From contig JAVTVJ010001852.1 in the NCBI GenBank assembly GCA_034509425.1, positions 62,001 through 126,000 of the forward strand: DNA of 64,000 nucleotides, in the 5' to 3' direction. Position 1 is the first letter of the stretch, and every line of letters begins with the position of its first letter. The notes beneath the pieces are model-generated. The model saw nothing but the letters and a program-made list of their open reading frames with translations. It did not search any database and was not told where the DNA came from. The DNA is from Eopsaltria australis. Taxonomy: Eukaryota > Chordata > Aves > Passeriformes > Petroicidae. Positions 49,081-60,390 of this stretch are shown here, piece by piece. Made by a program: the position numbers and the translations under genes.

Positions 49081-52003
49081 AGCATTATGAGCACAGCAGC
49101 CCCTTTGCACTCGTTCAGTACAACCTCAGACTCGAGCTGCTGTGAATGATACAGAAAACTGCTGGTATTCCCAAGCCTTTGATCTTCATTTGACTTTTGA
49201 GGGTTTTCAGGCACCATTTTCATTTAAAAATAGAAGAAGTCCTCAAGTATTTATACAGCACAAAGGCTTTAAAGGCTTTAAAACTTCAGAAAAGATTTTT
49301 AAGATGCCGGAATGAAGAATGTCAAGTATTATTATCGCTTGAATTTCAACCTGAGCTGGAAAAACCCAGCCAAGGTAAAACTGTCTGCAGGAGAAACAGA
49401 GAGGCAAAAAGGGCAGCAAAACCCACTGGAGGGATGGGGAGATGTTTCCAGCTGTGGGAGATCTGTTCAAAGGAGGAGTAAAAGTCTTCCTTGAGCAGCT
49501 GAGAAAATCACTACAGATTTGTCCTGCCTGTCCTGACAGAACAGGAGGGAACGTGCCCCAGGGAACAATCCTCCTTTTGGGGAGAGGATGGCCAAACACA
49601 GAAGCTCAAAAAGGAAGGATTTGGGAATTAAGATGTGAGCTGGTGTCAGTGAGACAGCAGATCTCCAGGAGGCAGCACTTCCAGGCCATGCCAGCACCCT
49701 GAGCAGGGCTGGGCTGCCTTGGGTGGCTTTTGTGCCATCCCTCTGTGCACCACGAGCTTCTCCTGGCTCTTTCTGCTGGCTCTGGGGTGGGAATTGAGGA
49801 TACCCTGAGTGGTTCTGCCCTGGAGTTTACGTCGCATGAGGCTGAACAGCTATTCCAAAGCTCCTTTTAGTTAGATATTTCTACTTCATGCAGATTAATT
49901 TCTCGACAGCACAGAAATACCACAAAAGGCTCAGAGAAACAAAAAAGCCTCATTTAGACCAATTAATAACAGAGAGCAAGTGTATTATTAGTGAAGGCTC
50001 TAACGAGGTGCAGAGCTCTTCTCTAGCTGCAAAAACAGGAGGCTGAGCTCTGACGCTGCATATGCAAAATATGTGAGGCCAAATGAATCTTTGGAGGAGC
50101 CCTGCTGACATCACTGCTGGGATCTCGGGTGGAATTCAAGATGCTGCTTTAAACGAAAGCAGGGAGCTCCTGGGTGGGAGCTCTGCTCTGCCAGGGGCCC
50201 CCGCAAAGCCCCAGAGGGTGAGAGGCACTTTTCATCCATCTGCTCCAATCCCACCTGCCTCCAGTACAGCACTTGTCATCCTCACTTGCCAAACCCTTGA
50301 ACAGCAAAGGGCAATTTCCTTCTGCGCGTTTTACAGGAAGAGAAATAAAGATGTAACGAAGATGAAACAGCCCCTGCAGCATCACTCTGGTTGTAAGAGG
50401 TGGGGAATGGGGGGCAGGACCCCCAAATCCCGGCTCTTGGAGGGCCCCATCATTCCCCACCTGCTCCAAACACTGGGCAGACACAGCTCAAAGGAGGCTT
50501 TTCAATAAAATACAGAGAGCCTGATGGATGGTGGAGAGAGAAGCACATCCCCTGTGCTGAGCTCATGACAACTCCTGCTTGGAACAGAGATTTTTGCGGT
50601 TTTAAAAATATAGAAGATTTAAATTCTCTTGTCTCCAAACACCAGAAACTCGAGAGCTAATGGGGGTGAAGACAGAGTGCTCTGGATAAACAGGTTATTC
50701 CGTCACCATCAATTATTGTGTCTCTCTCAATTTGCTCTGCAGCGACTGTGTCAGACACTGTCCCAGACAGGGCACGGAGCTGCCTGCACTCCTGCTCTCA
50801 GCCAGCGTGGCAATTTACTGCCTCCTTGGGAAGCCTTTGATATTGGAAAACCACAACAGAGCTTTCTCTTTGCTTGAAAGGCACCCACGGGCTCAGCCAC
50901 AGCAGAAGCGTTTGCACTGCCCTGAGAGATCAAAGTGGCTCAAAACCTTTCGCTTTTATCGGGCAAATTAAAAACAAACAAGGCCTGTCCTCACTTTCCT
51001 TTCACTCTGTTAATGCCCATTCCCCTCCCAGGCTTTCCAGGCATCCTGCAGGAATACAGGGATTCGGTCAGCAGCCTGGAATTAAGGCTGGCAGTAGAGA
51101 TGGAGGAGCAGAGATGCAGCACCTTGGGGAGCTGAGAGCAGTGCAGGGCTCTGTGCCCACTGCTCCCATCCCTGCCCATGCCAACACCCACGAGGCACAT
51201 GGATGTGCCCAGGATGTGGGATTCAAACCCCTGACATTCCTGCTGCCTCACTTCCTTGGATTTCTGTTTGTGCTGCTCTGTGTGTCCATAATTCCTGCTG
51301 CTCCCCGTCCCTGCCCGGCCAGCACGGAGCAAACTGCGCATCCCCTCTGACCCCTGACACTCCAGCACACGATCCCCCGAGCACCAACAGGACCAGACAA
51401 GTGCTCATCCAGCTGCAGGAGCCTTAAAACGGTGATGAAACCCTTCTGAATCCTGTGTGGGCAGGGCAGGCACGGCGAGGGAGAGGGGAGAGCCGAGGAG
51501 CAGCAGCCCCAGGGCTAAAAGTGGATGTTGACTTCACTCTCCCATTTGGGAGTAGGTGGAGGAGGTGGGTGGCCGTGAGCAGAGGGGAGGCGGAGGGGGC
51601 AGCAGCTATTTCCAGCTGCACTCATGTGCCATTTCTCTCAGTGCTGAGATTTGAGAGAAAACAGCAGGAGGTGGGGAGTGGGGGGAACCAAAAAGGAAAA
51701 TCACAGACTCTGTGCAGGAGAACATGCTAAGGAACAAGAGAGAAGTCGTTACCAACAGCACAGCCCTGAGATTCTACCGGTACTGGGGGGTTTAAAAATA
51801 TACCAAAACCCAAGGCTGCTGGGACTGCTTCCCTGCATTGGACACGAGAGGATATGATGGAAATGAGGCCACCTGACAGAAGGGCTCAGGCCAACGTGTG
51901 GCCCCAAAACGATGGTAAAAGCTGCCACTTGCAGAAAGCCTCCCTCCTAATAAACTGCGAGGTTTTCTTGGCTCCCAGAGATTATGTAATATGTTCTTCT
52001 TGC

Positions 52004-52030
52004 CTGCTGCTGCTGCTGCTGCTGCTGCTG
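52004..52030 (+). repeat. (CTG)9 triplet repeat
   Basis: Nine uninterrupted CTG units. In the minus-strand transcript it reads (CAG)9 and is intronic. Confidence 0.98.
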
Positions 52031-53149
52031 ACTCATATTTTCCAAAATATATCTGGGAAGGAAAACATATGCACATGTGTTTTAATGCACAGGTTTCCCT
52101 GCCCGTGTCCGGAGCGATGCACGGGGAGGTGCAGCGCTGCCTGCACACGCGTGTGCACGAGTGTGCCCTGATGTGTGCAGGGAGGAGAGGCAGGGACAGC
52201 CTGGCAGCTGCTGGAAACACAGAGATTAAACCAGCACTGCTTTCTGGGGCAAAACTCAGCAACTCTGACACAGCGCAGGAGGGACCAGGGAACAGAGGGG
52301 AGATGGCAAAGGGAGAAGCACCGAGCACGCACTGCCAATGACCTCCAGCCAAACCTGGGCTCTGGGGACCAGACACAGGCTCCTACTGAGCTCCAAATCC
52401 AGCTGGGAAAATGGGCTTTGTGACAGCTGGGCCACCGTGACAATCTGCAAATGGCAGTGGGCTGAGAGGGACATCGGGGGTGGCCTCAGCACGTGGCTCA
52501 GCAGCACCCACCCCTGCACAGGGGCAGCAGGACCAGTGCTCCCTGAATTCCACAAATCTACAGTCTGGCTCCTGTTAAAGCCTGGGAACACATGTCCCAG
52601 GCTCTGGGTGTGCACTGAAGAAGCCAGGCTTCTCCTGCCTGAAGATTTCTAATGCTAAGGCAGCCCGTCAGTCTTAAGCAAATTTGTTCCCAGCCTGCAG
52701 GTTTGGGAGGTTCAGCTCCTCTGCTCTGTGCCTGGGTGCACTTTTAATTCCTTAGGAAAGACTTTTTGACAATTCTGCAAAGCCCTCAGTATGCAGGAGA
52801 TAGGATCGATGTGCTGCTGGCCACTGGATCCATCTCCCCTGGACCAGAGGAGACTGAAAATCCATGCAGATGTCAAGCCCTGCTCACCAAATCACGGCAG
52901 ACGCTCCGCCGATGACAGCCGGGGCTCCTGCACTGTCTGCTCCTCGTGCTCAGGCAAAAGCAGGGGACAATTCCCCACACAGGGACAGGGGACAGAGCCC
53001 CAGCCCCTCCTCACCTCACACACACCTCTGCAGAGGGAACAGGCCCTCTCCTTCATCCCTGCATCATCCTCATCCCCGTACAAGGGCACTGTTGATGCTC
53101 CCTGCCTTAAGCATCCAGCACCAGAGTTAAGACAATTCTATTTTAACAC

Positions 53150-53530
53150 CTAAAACTTCATCAGAGCCAGCTGCTCTTTTTTGTTTTACGGCAACTTTAA
53201 AATGTTTCATCTGCATTCAAAACCGGTTCTGTAATTGCTATTTTTGAACTTAATTCTCCTAGAACTTCAAAAAAGAGCGAACATCCAGCGTGCCTAAAAG
53301 GCTTTGGAATAAACCTTAAAAACAAACATTGAAGATTGATCATGCTTTTTCAAGATTATACTAAAACTGACTGAAGCTCAACTAGATAAGGAAAGGGAGT
53401 TGCATTAAATTAATCAGCACCTTATCAAGCCAGGAAGAAAGAATTGTAGATAACAAGCCTTCCCTAAATTTGGTATCAGAACAGAAACTTCAGTGCACGA
53501 CGTACTGAGAGAACCTTGTCAGATTTACTG
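53150..53530. other. AT-rich island, possible conserved element
   Basis: Non-repetitive AT-rich block with homeodomain-type TAATT cores, a ccggtt site and agataagg GATA-like sites between GC-rich flanks. Bird introns often hold conserved enhancers of this texture, but conservation cannot be seen from one sequence. Confidence 0.25.
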
Positions 53531-56112
53531 AGCACAATACAGGGGAGTGGAGCAGCAGAAATAGCAGGGGAATGTGGTCCACAGAAACGCTTTGAAAAAA
53601 CCCTGTTTTCTGATAATGCCAGCAAGAGCCTGAACGCTTTTGTCAAATGGAACAATTTTTACTTGACAAAACTTTTCCCCAGATATGCCCAGCAAATTAA
53701 CCCACTGCTTATTGGGGTAAAAGACGGATCCTTAGGGGTTTGCTCTCCGCTCCTGTTTGTGGAGCTGGGGCCAGATTGCATTTGCTCGATGACAAGGGAA
53801 CAGCTCCATACACAATTCCATCCCTCCTGCTTCCCAAGCCCTCGGAGTTGGGCTGATTCCTCTCCCAGCATCTCTGAGCACGAACTGCAGCCGCTCTCAC
53901 AGCTCTGAGCTCCCGTGCAGGGGCTCAAAACCCCCAAAACTTGCACCGGGAGCAGCTTAACCCTTTGGAAACTTTGGGGCAAACATCCTGAGTATTGAGA
54001 GTGAACAAACCCAGCCGGCAACATGCAGGGATTTTCCCGGATGCCTGGCAAGGCTGTGGGCTCTCTGCAGCACAGGGCAGGACACCCCCAAAAAGCAAAG
54101 TGTCCTCACCGCTCCAGGGGGGACAGGAGGGGAGCAGGGCTGGGGACAGAGGCAATAGGACAGCCAGGGACGCTGCTTGGCTGAGCAGGAGCAGCGGGAA
54201 GGACATTGCAGCCTGAGTCCCCCCGGCAAAGCACAGAGCCCCGGGCACGGCGGGCAGTGACAGCTCCACTCCAGAAGGACACGGGAGCACACACGGCTCA
54301 TCTCACCGCAATGACCAGCCGAGAAATCCACTGGGGGCTTCAACCAGGGGGGAAAAAATGGGAAAACGAAGAGCCGGGCTGCTTGAACCGGGGTGATGCT
54401 GCTTGTTGAGACTGCTCTGCCTCCGCAGCACCCAGGGCAGGGCTGCCGGGGGTCAGTGCCTGCCCTGCCCATCCCGGACGGGTCCCGGAGGAGGGGAAGG
54501 GGCTGGGGGACAGCTCATCCCTGGAGGCTGAGCCCAGCCCGGCGAGCAGGGCGGGCTCAGCGCAGATGCAGCCGAAAATAGCCCCACGCCGGCTGCCAGC
54601 AGCCCATACGTTGTGTTATATATGTCTCAGCTGATGCAAAGGAAGGGGCAGGCGCTGAGCCACATGGCCCTTCACATGGGCACGGCCACACTCGGCTGCT
54701 CCCGGCTCCAAAATCCCCCGGACGCACCCCCTGCCACGCTGGAGCAGCTCCATCCACGGTGCCCCTCTCCAGCCTGGCCCTCTGGCACTGCCCCAGGCAA
54801 GGTTTGCAGGAAAATGAACAATCCAGACCCCAAACGCAGTGCCAAACACTCCTCCCCCACCGAGGGGCCCCGCATCCTGCTCCGGCTCCCGGCCCCACTA
54901 ATCCCCATCCCAAAATGTGCCACTCTGCAAGCGCCACATGCCTCTGTTTCCCCAGCTCTGTGACAGCACAAGGGGCAGCCCCCCAAAGCAGCACACTCCT
55001 ATGAAATTATATCCTCAGGGATAAACCACAGTCAGCTGAAAGCCAGACCTAATTCTTTAAATCCTCGCACGCGCACACTCCCTTCATCCCCCCAAATTCT
55101 CTTTAATTCAAGTGGTGAAGCTTTCAGGCTGCCCAACGCAATCCCCCAGAGCTCTGGGGGCTTCCTGCCCTTGTGAACACCCCGTAAAGGTGGTGTTTCT
55201 GACAATGCCAGGGCAATTCCCAGGAAAAGCAGGAATCAGGAGCAGAGGCCACGTGGCCCTTTGCTGGTTAGAGCCAACCCAGCCGTCTGTGGGCGCTCGC
55301 AGATTAAGACTCATTTCCACTCAGGAAAGAAATTCAACCACAACTAATAAAATAAAGACAATAAATCACAGCTCCTCCAGCAGCTCTTCCTCCAGGAGCA
55401 TCTATTTTTAGTGGGAAGCATCAATCACCACAGCTCGTGCTGTCTGCAACAGCTCCAAGAGGCAAAACCCAGGTAGGCAGAGCTGGGCCAACGTGGGCCA
55501 CACGTCCCTCACCTGGCACTGCCACTGTCCCCCAGCCAGAAAGGGACACACAGGAGAACATCAGGCACTGCTACACCTCAGGACTGGGTGATATTCTCTA
55601 TCCCAGATGGAAAAGAGAAGCAACAAAGGAACAAAGGAATGTGCCCAAGGCCATAAAGTAAATGAGTGGCAAAGCCAAGACTCCCCAGAACGATCCTCTG
55701 CCAGCCCTGGCACCCCTGCACAAGCACCCTCTTCAAACAGGACAATTCTTACACAATTATTAACACTGGGGAGTTTTCCTCAAGCTTCCCAACTTCTCCT
55801 CATTGGAGACCCCGCAGCTCAGAGACAAATCCCTGCATTTCATCAAAATAGCTCTCCCAAGGTTTCACTGGGAGAGGCACACTGAGCACAATTATCACAC
55901 CCAGAGGAGAAAATAAAACACAGGAGCCTGCATCATTCCAACACGGAGCCCACGGACACAGCACGGACACACAGGCAGGCACGGCACACGGAGCACTCCA
56001 GCACTCACTGAACACACAAACCAAGCACCACAACAAAATGAAACGGCAACACAGACAGGGGTTCCAGTCACAAATTAAAACCAAAAAGAAAATAAATTTT
56101 TAAACAACCGAC

Positions 56113-56147
56113 CAAAAAACAAAACAAAACAAAACAAAAAAAAACAA
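56113..56147. repeat. (AAAAC)n repeat
   Basis: Five or six AAAAC units with an internal A-run. Confidence 0.95.
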
Positions 56148-57288
56148 ACTTACATGGATTTTTGGCAATTTTCCTTCAGACATTATACACAGCAGCTGGG
56201 CTGTGTACTGAATACCTGATCCAAAAAGAAATATAACCACATTATGCAAACAGATGGGGGCAGGAGTCAGGTGAACATGCAGCTCCTAACAACAGTCATC
56301 TACGGGATGAGAAAGCACCTCTGCACTCCCACAGAAGGGCTCGCATCGGGGCACATCTTCACTCCCTACACAGCAAAAGCCGGGGCTGTGCTGCTGCCAT
56401 CCCGGGGGAAAAGCCAAATGGCAGGACAGGGCAGAGGCGCTGCGTCACGGAGCTCAGAGCTGTCCCATCCCCTCCAGATCGTCATGGGAGGTTTTAAACA
56501 GAGGTGGGAAATAGCCAGGGTGGGGGAGGAAGCCTTTAGGAACCCGAAAGGAAAGCACTTTATCTGCCTTAGAGAAAGAGCATTAACAGCGCCGTGCGGG
56601 CAGGACAAGCCGGGATCATCCCCACACTTAAGCTTTCTGGGAAGCACTGGCGGAGGGGGACATCACCCTTTCCCCCCGAGGAGGAGGAGGGTGCCTGAAT
56701 CTTTAAGACGGAGGATTGCTGCTCGGGAGGAATGGACTTTTTATGGACTGTGGGAAACAGGGTTGCTATGATACAGGCAGAGGCATTTTCATGAATCCTG
56801 TGGCAAATAACATTGAATCCTGCTTAAGCAGACAACAGCAAGGCAGGTTTCCCATCACCCAGCCTCAGCAAACGCACAGCAGCAAGCATTGGAAGAGATT
56901 TTATGCATCATAAATATGCTTTTAGCAGACAAATTCTTATTTTTTTCTTTGGGTCCGTGTTTTCCAGAGGGATTCCCTTAAAGGAACGATCCCTCCGCCT
57001 CATCCCTGGGTTTGAGCATCCCCACAAAGGTGAAAAAGCCAGGGGAGCCACGGAGCCGAAGCACCCGCAGGGACCCCAGCATGACCTGGATGGTCCCACA
57101 GAGCTCTGAGCCAAGGAAAGCTCCAATCCCAGGGATATTTCCCAGGGAATGCTGCAGGGACAGGCACAGGGATCGAGTGGGGGCTGGCAGCGCTGTCACC
57201 CCAGAAAGCTCCCAGTGCTCGTCACGGGCTGAGCCGCGGTGCCCAGCTCGGAGCAACTGCGCGCCTGGAAACGCCAAACTGCAAAACT

Positions 57289-57323
57289 GGGGCTGGACAG
57301 GGGCTGGACAGGGGCTGGACAGG
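57289..57323. repeat. 12-bp G-rich tandem repeat
   Basis: Three copies of gggctggacagg, giving regularly spaced GGGG runs on the plus strand. Confidence 0.95.
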
Positions 57324-59507
57324 TGCTCACTGAGGCCTGGGGATGGGAAACAAGAGAGCAAACTGAACAAGCAGCAAGGCCAGCCCTCACTCGCTTTTTC
57401 ACCTCTAGTTTCCTCTCTTTCCCCCCACAATTCCAGCAGGAAGCCCGAGATAACAAGAACGCTGCTGCTACAATAACAAAGTTTGCTGCTGACAACTTCC
57501 CTATTGCTCTGCATTAACTTTCCTTCTTTAACTCCACCAGCCTTCAGGAGGATAAAAGGCCGAAAGTTGCAATAAAATCACACGAATTCTCCCAAGCTCG
57601 TTCCGTGACAGGAAAACCTCAGCCCGCGGCGCTCCCTCCCAGCAGCTGAGCGTGCACAGCCCCTCATCCTCCCCAAGCAGCCCCAGCTCACCCCAGCCCA
57701 GGGATGGAACCACAGGGGCATCACAGGGACGAGCCACGGGGCACAGCAGGAACATCAGCCACCAAACACGCACGATTCCCAAACATCTCCCCAGGAGTAC
57801 AAGCTCTGGATCAAGGAATGCGCCCAGGAAACCACGGCAGGTACTGGGCATTCCTCGCAGAAATCGTATTGAAAGGTAAACCTTAGCACCAGAGAGCCCT
57901 GAGAAAATAAACATTCAGGCACAGCCACATCCCATCATAAGTCACTGGTCAGTTTTGGGGTTGGGTTTTTGCTCGTTTTTCCACCCTTTCTCCTCCAAAT
58001 CCCTTTGTCGCTCAAGGCTGTTCCCCTGAAAGGATCATTTTGGCCGCTGTTTGATCGATTCCCTCTCCATGGTGATCTCAGCTCATTTATTACATTTCCA
58101 GGAGATTCTGCAACCTATAAAACTAATGACACAGGATGGCCAACAGGCAAACAGAGCCAATTTGAGCTGTTTAACAACCCAAACCATCCTCAGCAGCAAT
58201 TCTGAGTTTTTTTTAGAGAAGAAGATTGACTCGATCTCCTGTGAAGTGAAGCAGGTACCTCCTGCAGATAGCTACAAGTGAAGAGGGGAAACACAGCCAG
58301 GAGGCACCAGAGCATCTCCCTGGGCTTGTAACCCTGGCTCCTGCCTTTTCTCCCCATTTAAAAGGGCTACTGCCCCATAACGCTTTTGAGGACAATTGCT
58401 CCCACCTTGAGACTCAAGGAAATTTTTTTTTTTCTTTTGTTTAGAGGTAAAAGCACTTTGAAAGTGTCAAATTTGCGGGATTTAACTCCGTTTCCAATCG
58501 TGTCACCATGGAAAAGCCATCGGCTGCCGAGCCCAGCTCGGCATTTAACTCCCAGCACACAGCCCCTCACTGGGAAATAATTCCCTGTCTTCATCTGTAA
58601 CCTCCAGCTTTGTCTTTATACATCAGTTACAGGATTTTTTTTTTTCCAGAGGACATCAAATAAATAATAGACAGCCGGAATTAGCACGAATTAGTTCAAT
58701 TATCAAGGCAGTAAAATTCCAGTGACCATCAGCAAGAGACAAAAACATTTCCAAACTGATATTTTTCTTTGTTTTAAGCAATTCTCATTTTCCTGCAATG
58801 GGGAAATAACATATTAAAAAAAAAAAAAAATCCCCAAGACCTCTAACAGAAGCACAGAACAGAGACGTATTTTCCGAAGGGAAAGGCATTGCTCTTTCCA
58901 GACATTCCCTCCGTATTCTCTCCAAACTTCTCGTGCTGCCACTGGAGCCCCCAGCCAGCCCTGCTTCCAAGCTGTAAACATTACAATTCCAGGCTAGAAG
59001 CACCTCTAACTGCTGGACACCTTTCCAGCAAGCCCATAACACACAACTTAGCACTTCATTTTCCAGAAAATCAATGTAAATAAAGTCACGAGAAGCAACC
59101 CATCTCAAAAGCTCGTTATCCTTGAGGTGGGCAAAGATTTTTCTTAGATACATTCCCCAAAATTTGATATACACACACACACATGAAAGAAAGAAAGAAA
59201 AGAAAGCCAAAATCAGATTTCTAGAAAATCAAAGCAAAACCCAACCCCTCCGTATCTGTTGCTTTAGCAAAGAAAAACAAAGCTTGCATTGCCCTTTCTC
59301 CCTTTGATCTTTCCTTCCCAATTTGCAGAGACAGAAACCACGTACAACCAGAATAAAAAGGCAGCAGGTTATGTTTCAGTTCTAAAGAAAAAAAAGGAGC
59401 TGGGTTACATCAGTGTGGACACAGAATTTGGAGGCTTTGGGGCCGAATCTCGAGAAATCAAATCAGATCATCAAGGCAACACAGATAAATACAGTAAGTA
59501 GAATTTA

Positions 59508-59624
59508 TCTCTCTCTCTCTCTCTTTTTTTTTTCTTTTTTTTTTTTTTTTGTGGCTGAATGTTATTTTAGCAAAGATTTAATCCTTTAATAAGATTTCTC
59601 AAACACCCCCCCCCCCCCACCCCC
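59508..59624. repeat. Polypyrimidine and C13 tract after the leader-exon donor
   Basis: A (CT)n block (59508-59524), a T-run to 59550 and a C13-A-C5 run (59606-59624). On the minus strand this is an AG/A/G-rich intronic stretch starting about 360 nt after the first donor. Confidence 0.95.
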
Positions 59625-59988
59625 TTAAAAATGCCCATAGCTCGATTCCATTGCACACACCAGCACCTCTCACCTGGCACCTACACGGTTACTCTCACAG
59701 ACATTGCACATTAACTGCTCGCTAGAAATCGCACACAAAATGACTTCTTATTAACTTGAGCCTCTATTTCAAAGGCAAGCAAAACAACACAGCCAGTGCC
59801 CACCACAGACAGATCATTTTCACTCTGCTGCCTAAAGAAGCACAGCTCTATCTCGCCAGCACGGAACCACGGAGCGCTGGATCGCTGATATTATTTATCA
59901 CATTTAAAACCCCGGCAAAAGCAGCTACACTCACAGGCATACTCAAAAGACAAGACATGACAAAAGATTTAGGGAGAGATAATAATAC

Positions 59989-59997
59989 CAACGTCAT
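59989..59997 (-). CDS. ARHGEF9: ARHGEF9 first coding exon (Met-Thr-Leu)
   Basis: ATG ACG TTG is followed directly by a GT donor (59988-59987, GTATTATT). The main mammalian collybistin isoform begins MTL and then joins LITGD, so three codons ending on a phase-0 donor fit exactly with the phase-0 acceptor of the SH3 exon. The ATG context is TGTATGA, weak at -3. The coding part is only 9 nt and the rest of the exon is leader. The donor departs from consensus after GTA, so confidence rests on phase, strand, order and the promoter just upstream. Another first exon used by a longer N-terminal isoform was not found in the window. Confidence 0.8.
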
Positions 59998-60002
59998 ACA
60001 TA

Positions 60003-60017
60003 TCACAGCGAGGCCAT
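60003..60017 (-). other. 4-codon uORF just before the collybistin start
   Basis: ATG GCC TCG CTG TGA ends 5 nt before the collybistin ATG (59997). It is the tail of a longer frame opening at 60356. Its position suggests a translational brake or termination-reinitiation at the main start; this is inferred from spacing alone. Confidence 0.35.
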
Positions 60018-60045
60018 GTTGAAGCTCAACGCGTTTCCCCCCTCA

Positions 60046-60117
60046 GTAAGAAATCTCTCTCTCTCTTTCTCTCTCTCTCTCGCCTTTCTCTCTCTCTCTC
60101 TCCCGCTCGTGCTCTCT
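60046..60117 (-). repeat. (GA)n tract in the ARHGEF9 leader
   Basis: Three CT blocks on the plus strand read as GAGAGA in the leader RNA, between the microprotein stop and the collybistin ATG. Such tracts are length-variable and can bind GA-specific factors. Read in one frame they encode the Arg-Glu run of a spurious 117-codon frame. Confidence 0.85.
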
Positions 60118-60172
60118 TGTTGAATTGCTAGTGGTAGTAGTAGCCCCCAACAGCTCAGGAGAAAAAATCCAT

Positions 60173-60352
60173 TTAACGAGTGCCCAGGAAGAACATGAGT
60201 ATGACATTCACAAGCAATAGCACCACAATCACTGCAAAAACGACCACCGTTTGAACATCCAAGGTCATGGTGCAATGCAGAACACTGTAGTGTTCGAGGT
60301 GTGGGGCTGGCAGATTTGGAGAAGTCAACCTCTGCTCTGTAAGACTGTCCAT
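60173..60352 (-). CDS. 59-aa single-pass membrane microprotein in the ARHGEF9 leader exon
   Basis: This is an open frame of 59 codons plus TAA, upstream of and on the same exon as the collybistin start. The N-terminus (MDSLTEQRLTSPNLPAPHLE) is polar and proline-containing, followed by HYSVLHC with a single Cys27. Residues 35-56 form an uninterrupted hydrophobic helix (VVVFAVIVVLLLV, Asn49, VILMFFL), and the protein ends Gly-Thr-Arg. There is no cleavable signal. N-terminal net negative charge and C-terminal Arg59 suggest the C-terminus is cytosolic (inference). The start at 60352 has a weak context (T at -3, G at +4). Met29 at 60268 has a strong one (ACCATGA) and would give a 31-aa form that keeps the helix. 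The frame is closed by TAG at 60367-60365, inside a possible splice acceptor. I do not recognise the family; size and layout resemble small membrane-embedded regulators, but no function can be assigned. Expression and conservation are untested. Confidence 0.6.
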   Translation of the reverse strand: MDSLTEQRLTSPNLPAPHLEHYSVLHCTMTLDVQTVVVFAVIVVLLLVNVILMFFLGTR

Positions 60353-60363
60353 ACATCCACCAT
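60325..60363 (-). other. 12-codon uORF overlapping the microprotein start
   Basis: An ATG in strong context (A at -3, G at +4) begins 11 nt upstream of the microprotein ATG in another frame and stops at TGA 60327-60325. If the leader extends to the right of 60364, scanning ribosomes would meet this start first and could then reinitiate at Met29 (60268), 57 nt beyond the stop. If 60364 is a splice acceptor, the -3 base depends on the upstream exon. Confidence 0.35.
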
Positions 60364-60390
60364 GCTAGAATAGAGGAGAAAACTGTTCCT
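60364..60390 (-). promoter_or_regulatory. Candidate 3' splice site in the leader
   Basis: On the minus strand a pyrimidine-rich run (AGTTTTCTCCTCTATTCTAG) ends in AG at 60366-60365, with a plausible branch adenosine about 40 nt upstream. If used, 59989-60364 is an internal leader exon of 376 nt and the microprotein frame (opening CAT GGT GGA TGT before its ATG) could extend into an upstream exon. If not, it is ordinary leader sequence. Confidence 0.35.

Larger units (their letters stand above)
46219..53149. other. ARHGEF9 intron 1, unique segment
   Basis: No gene recognised. Contains one CR1 end and one CTG repeat. The AT-rich island 49840-50060 has several TTAAT/ATTAA cores and stands out from GC-rich flanks. 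Confidence 0.5.
53531..59988. other. ARHGEF9 intron 1, part nearest the first exon
   Basis: No exon recognised. Positions 54300-54960 are GC-rich without a clear CpG island. The stretches 56690-56950 and 58580-58850 are unique and AT-rich. Simple repeats near the donor are listed separately. An (AC)n and (GAAA)n run lies at 59169-59206. Confidence 0.5.

Noticed and set aside
53516..53908. 130-codon plus-strand frame
   Set aside because: Composition looks protein-like at first, but it has no recognisable domain, no splice sites and lies antisense in intron 1.
60003..60356. 117-codon minus-strand frame across the leader
   Set aside because: It overlaps the microprotein in another frame and its C-terminal half is the translated GA repeat. 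The frame giving a clean transmembrane helix is more plausible.
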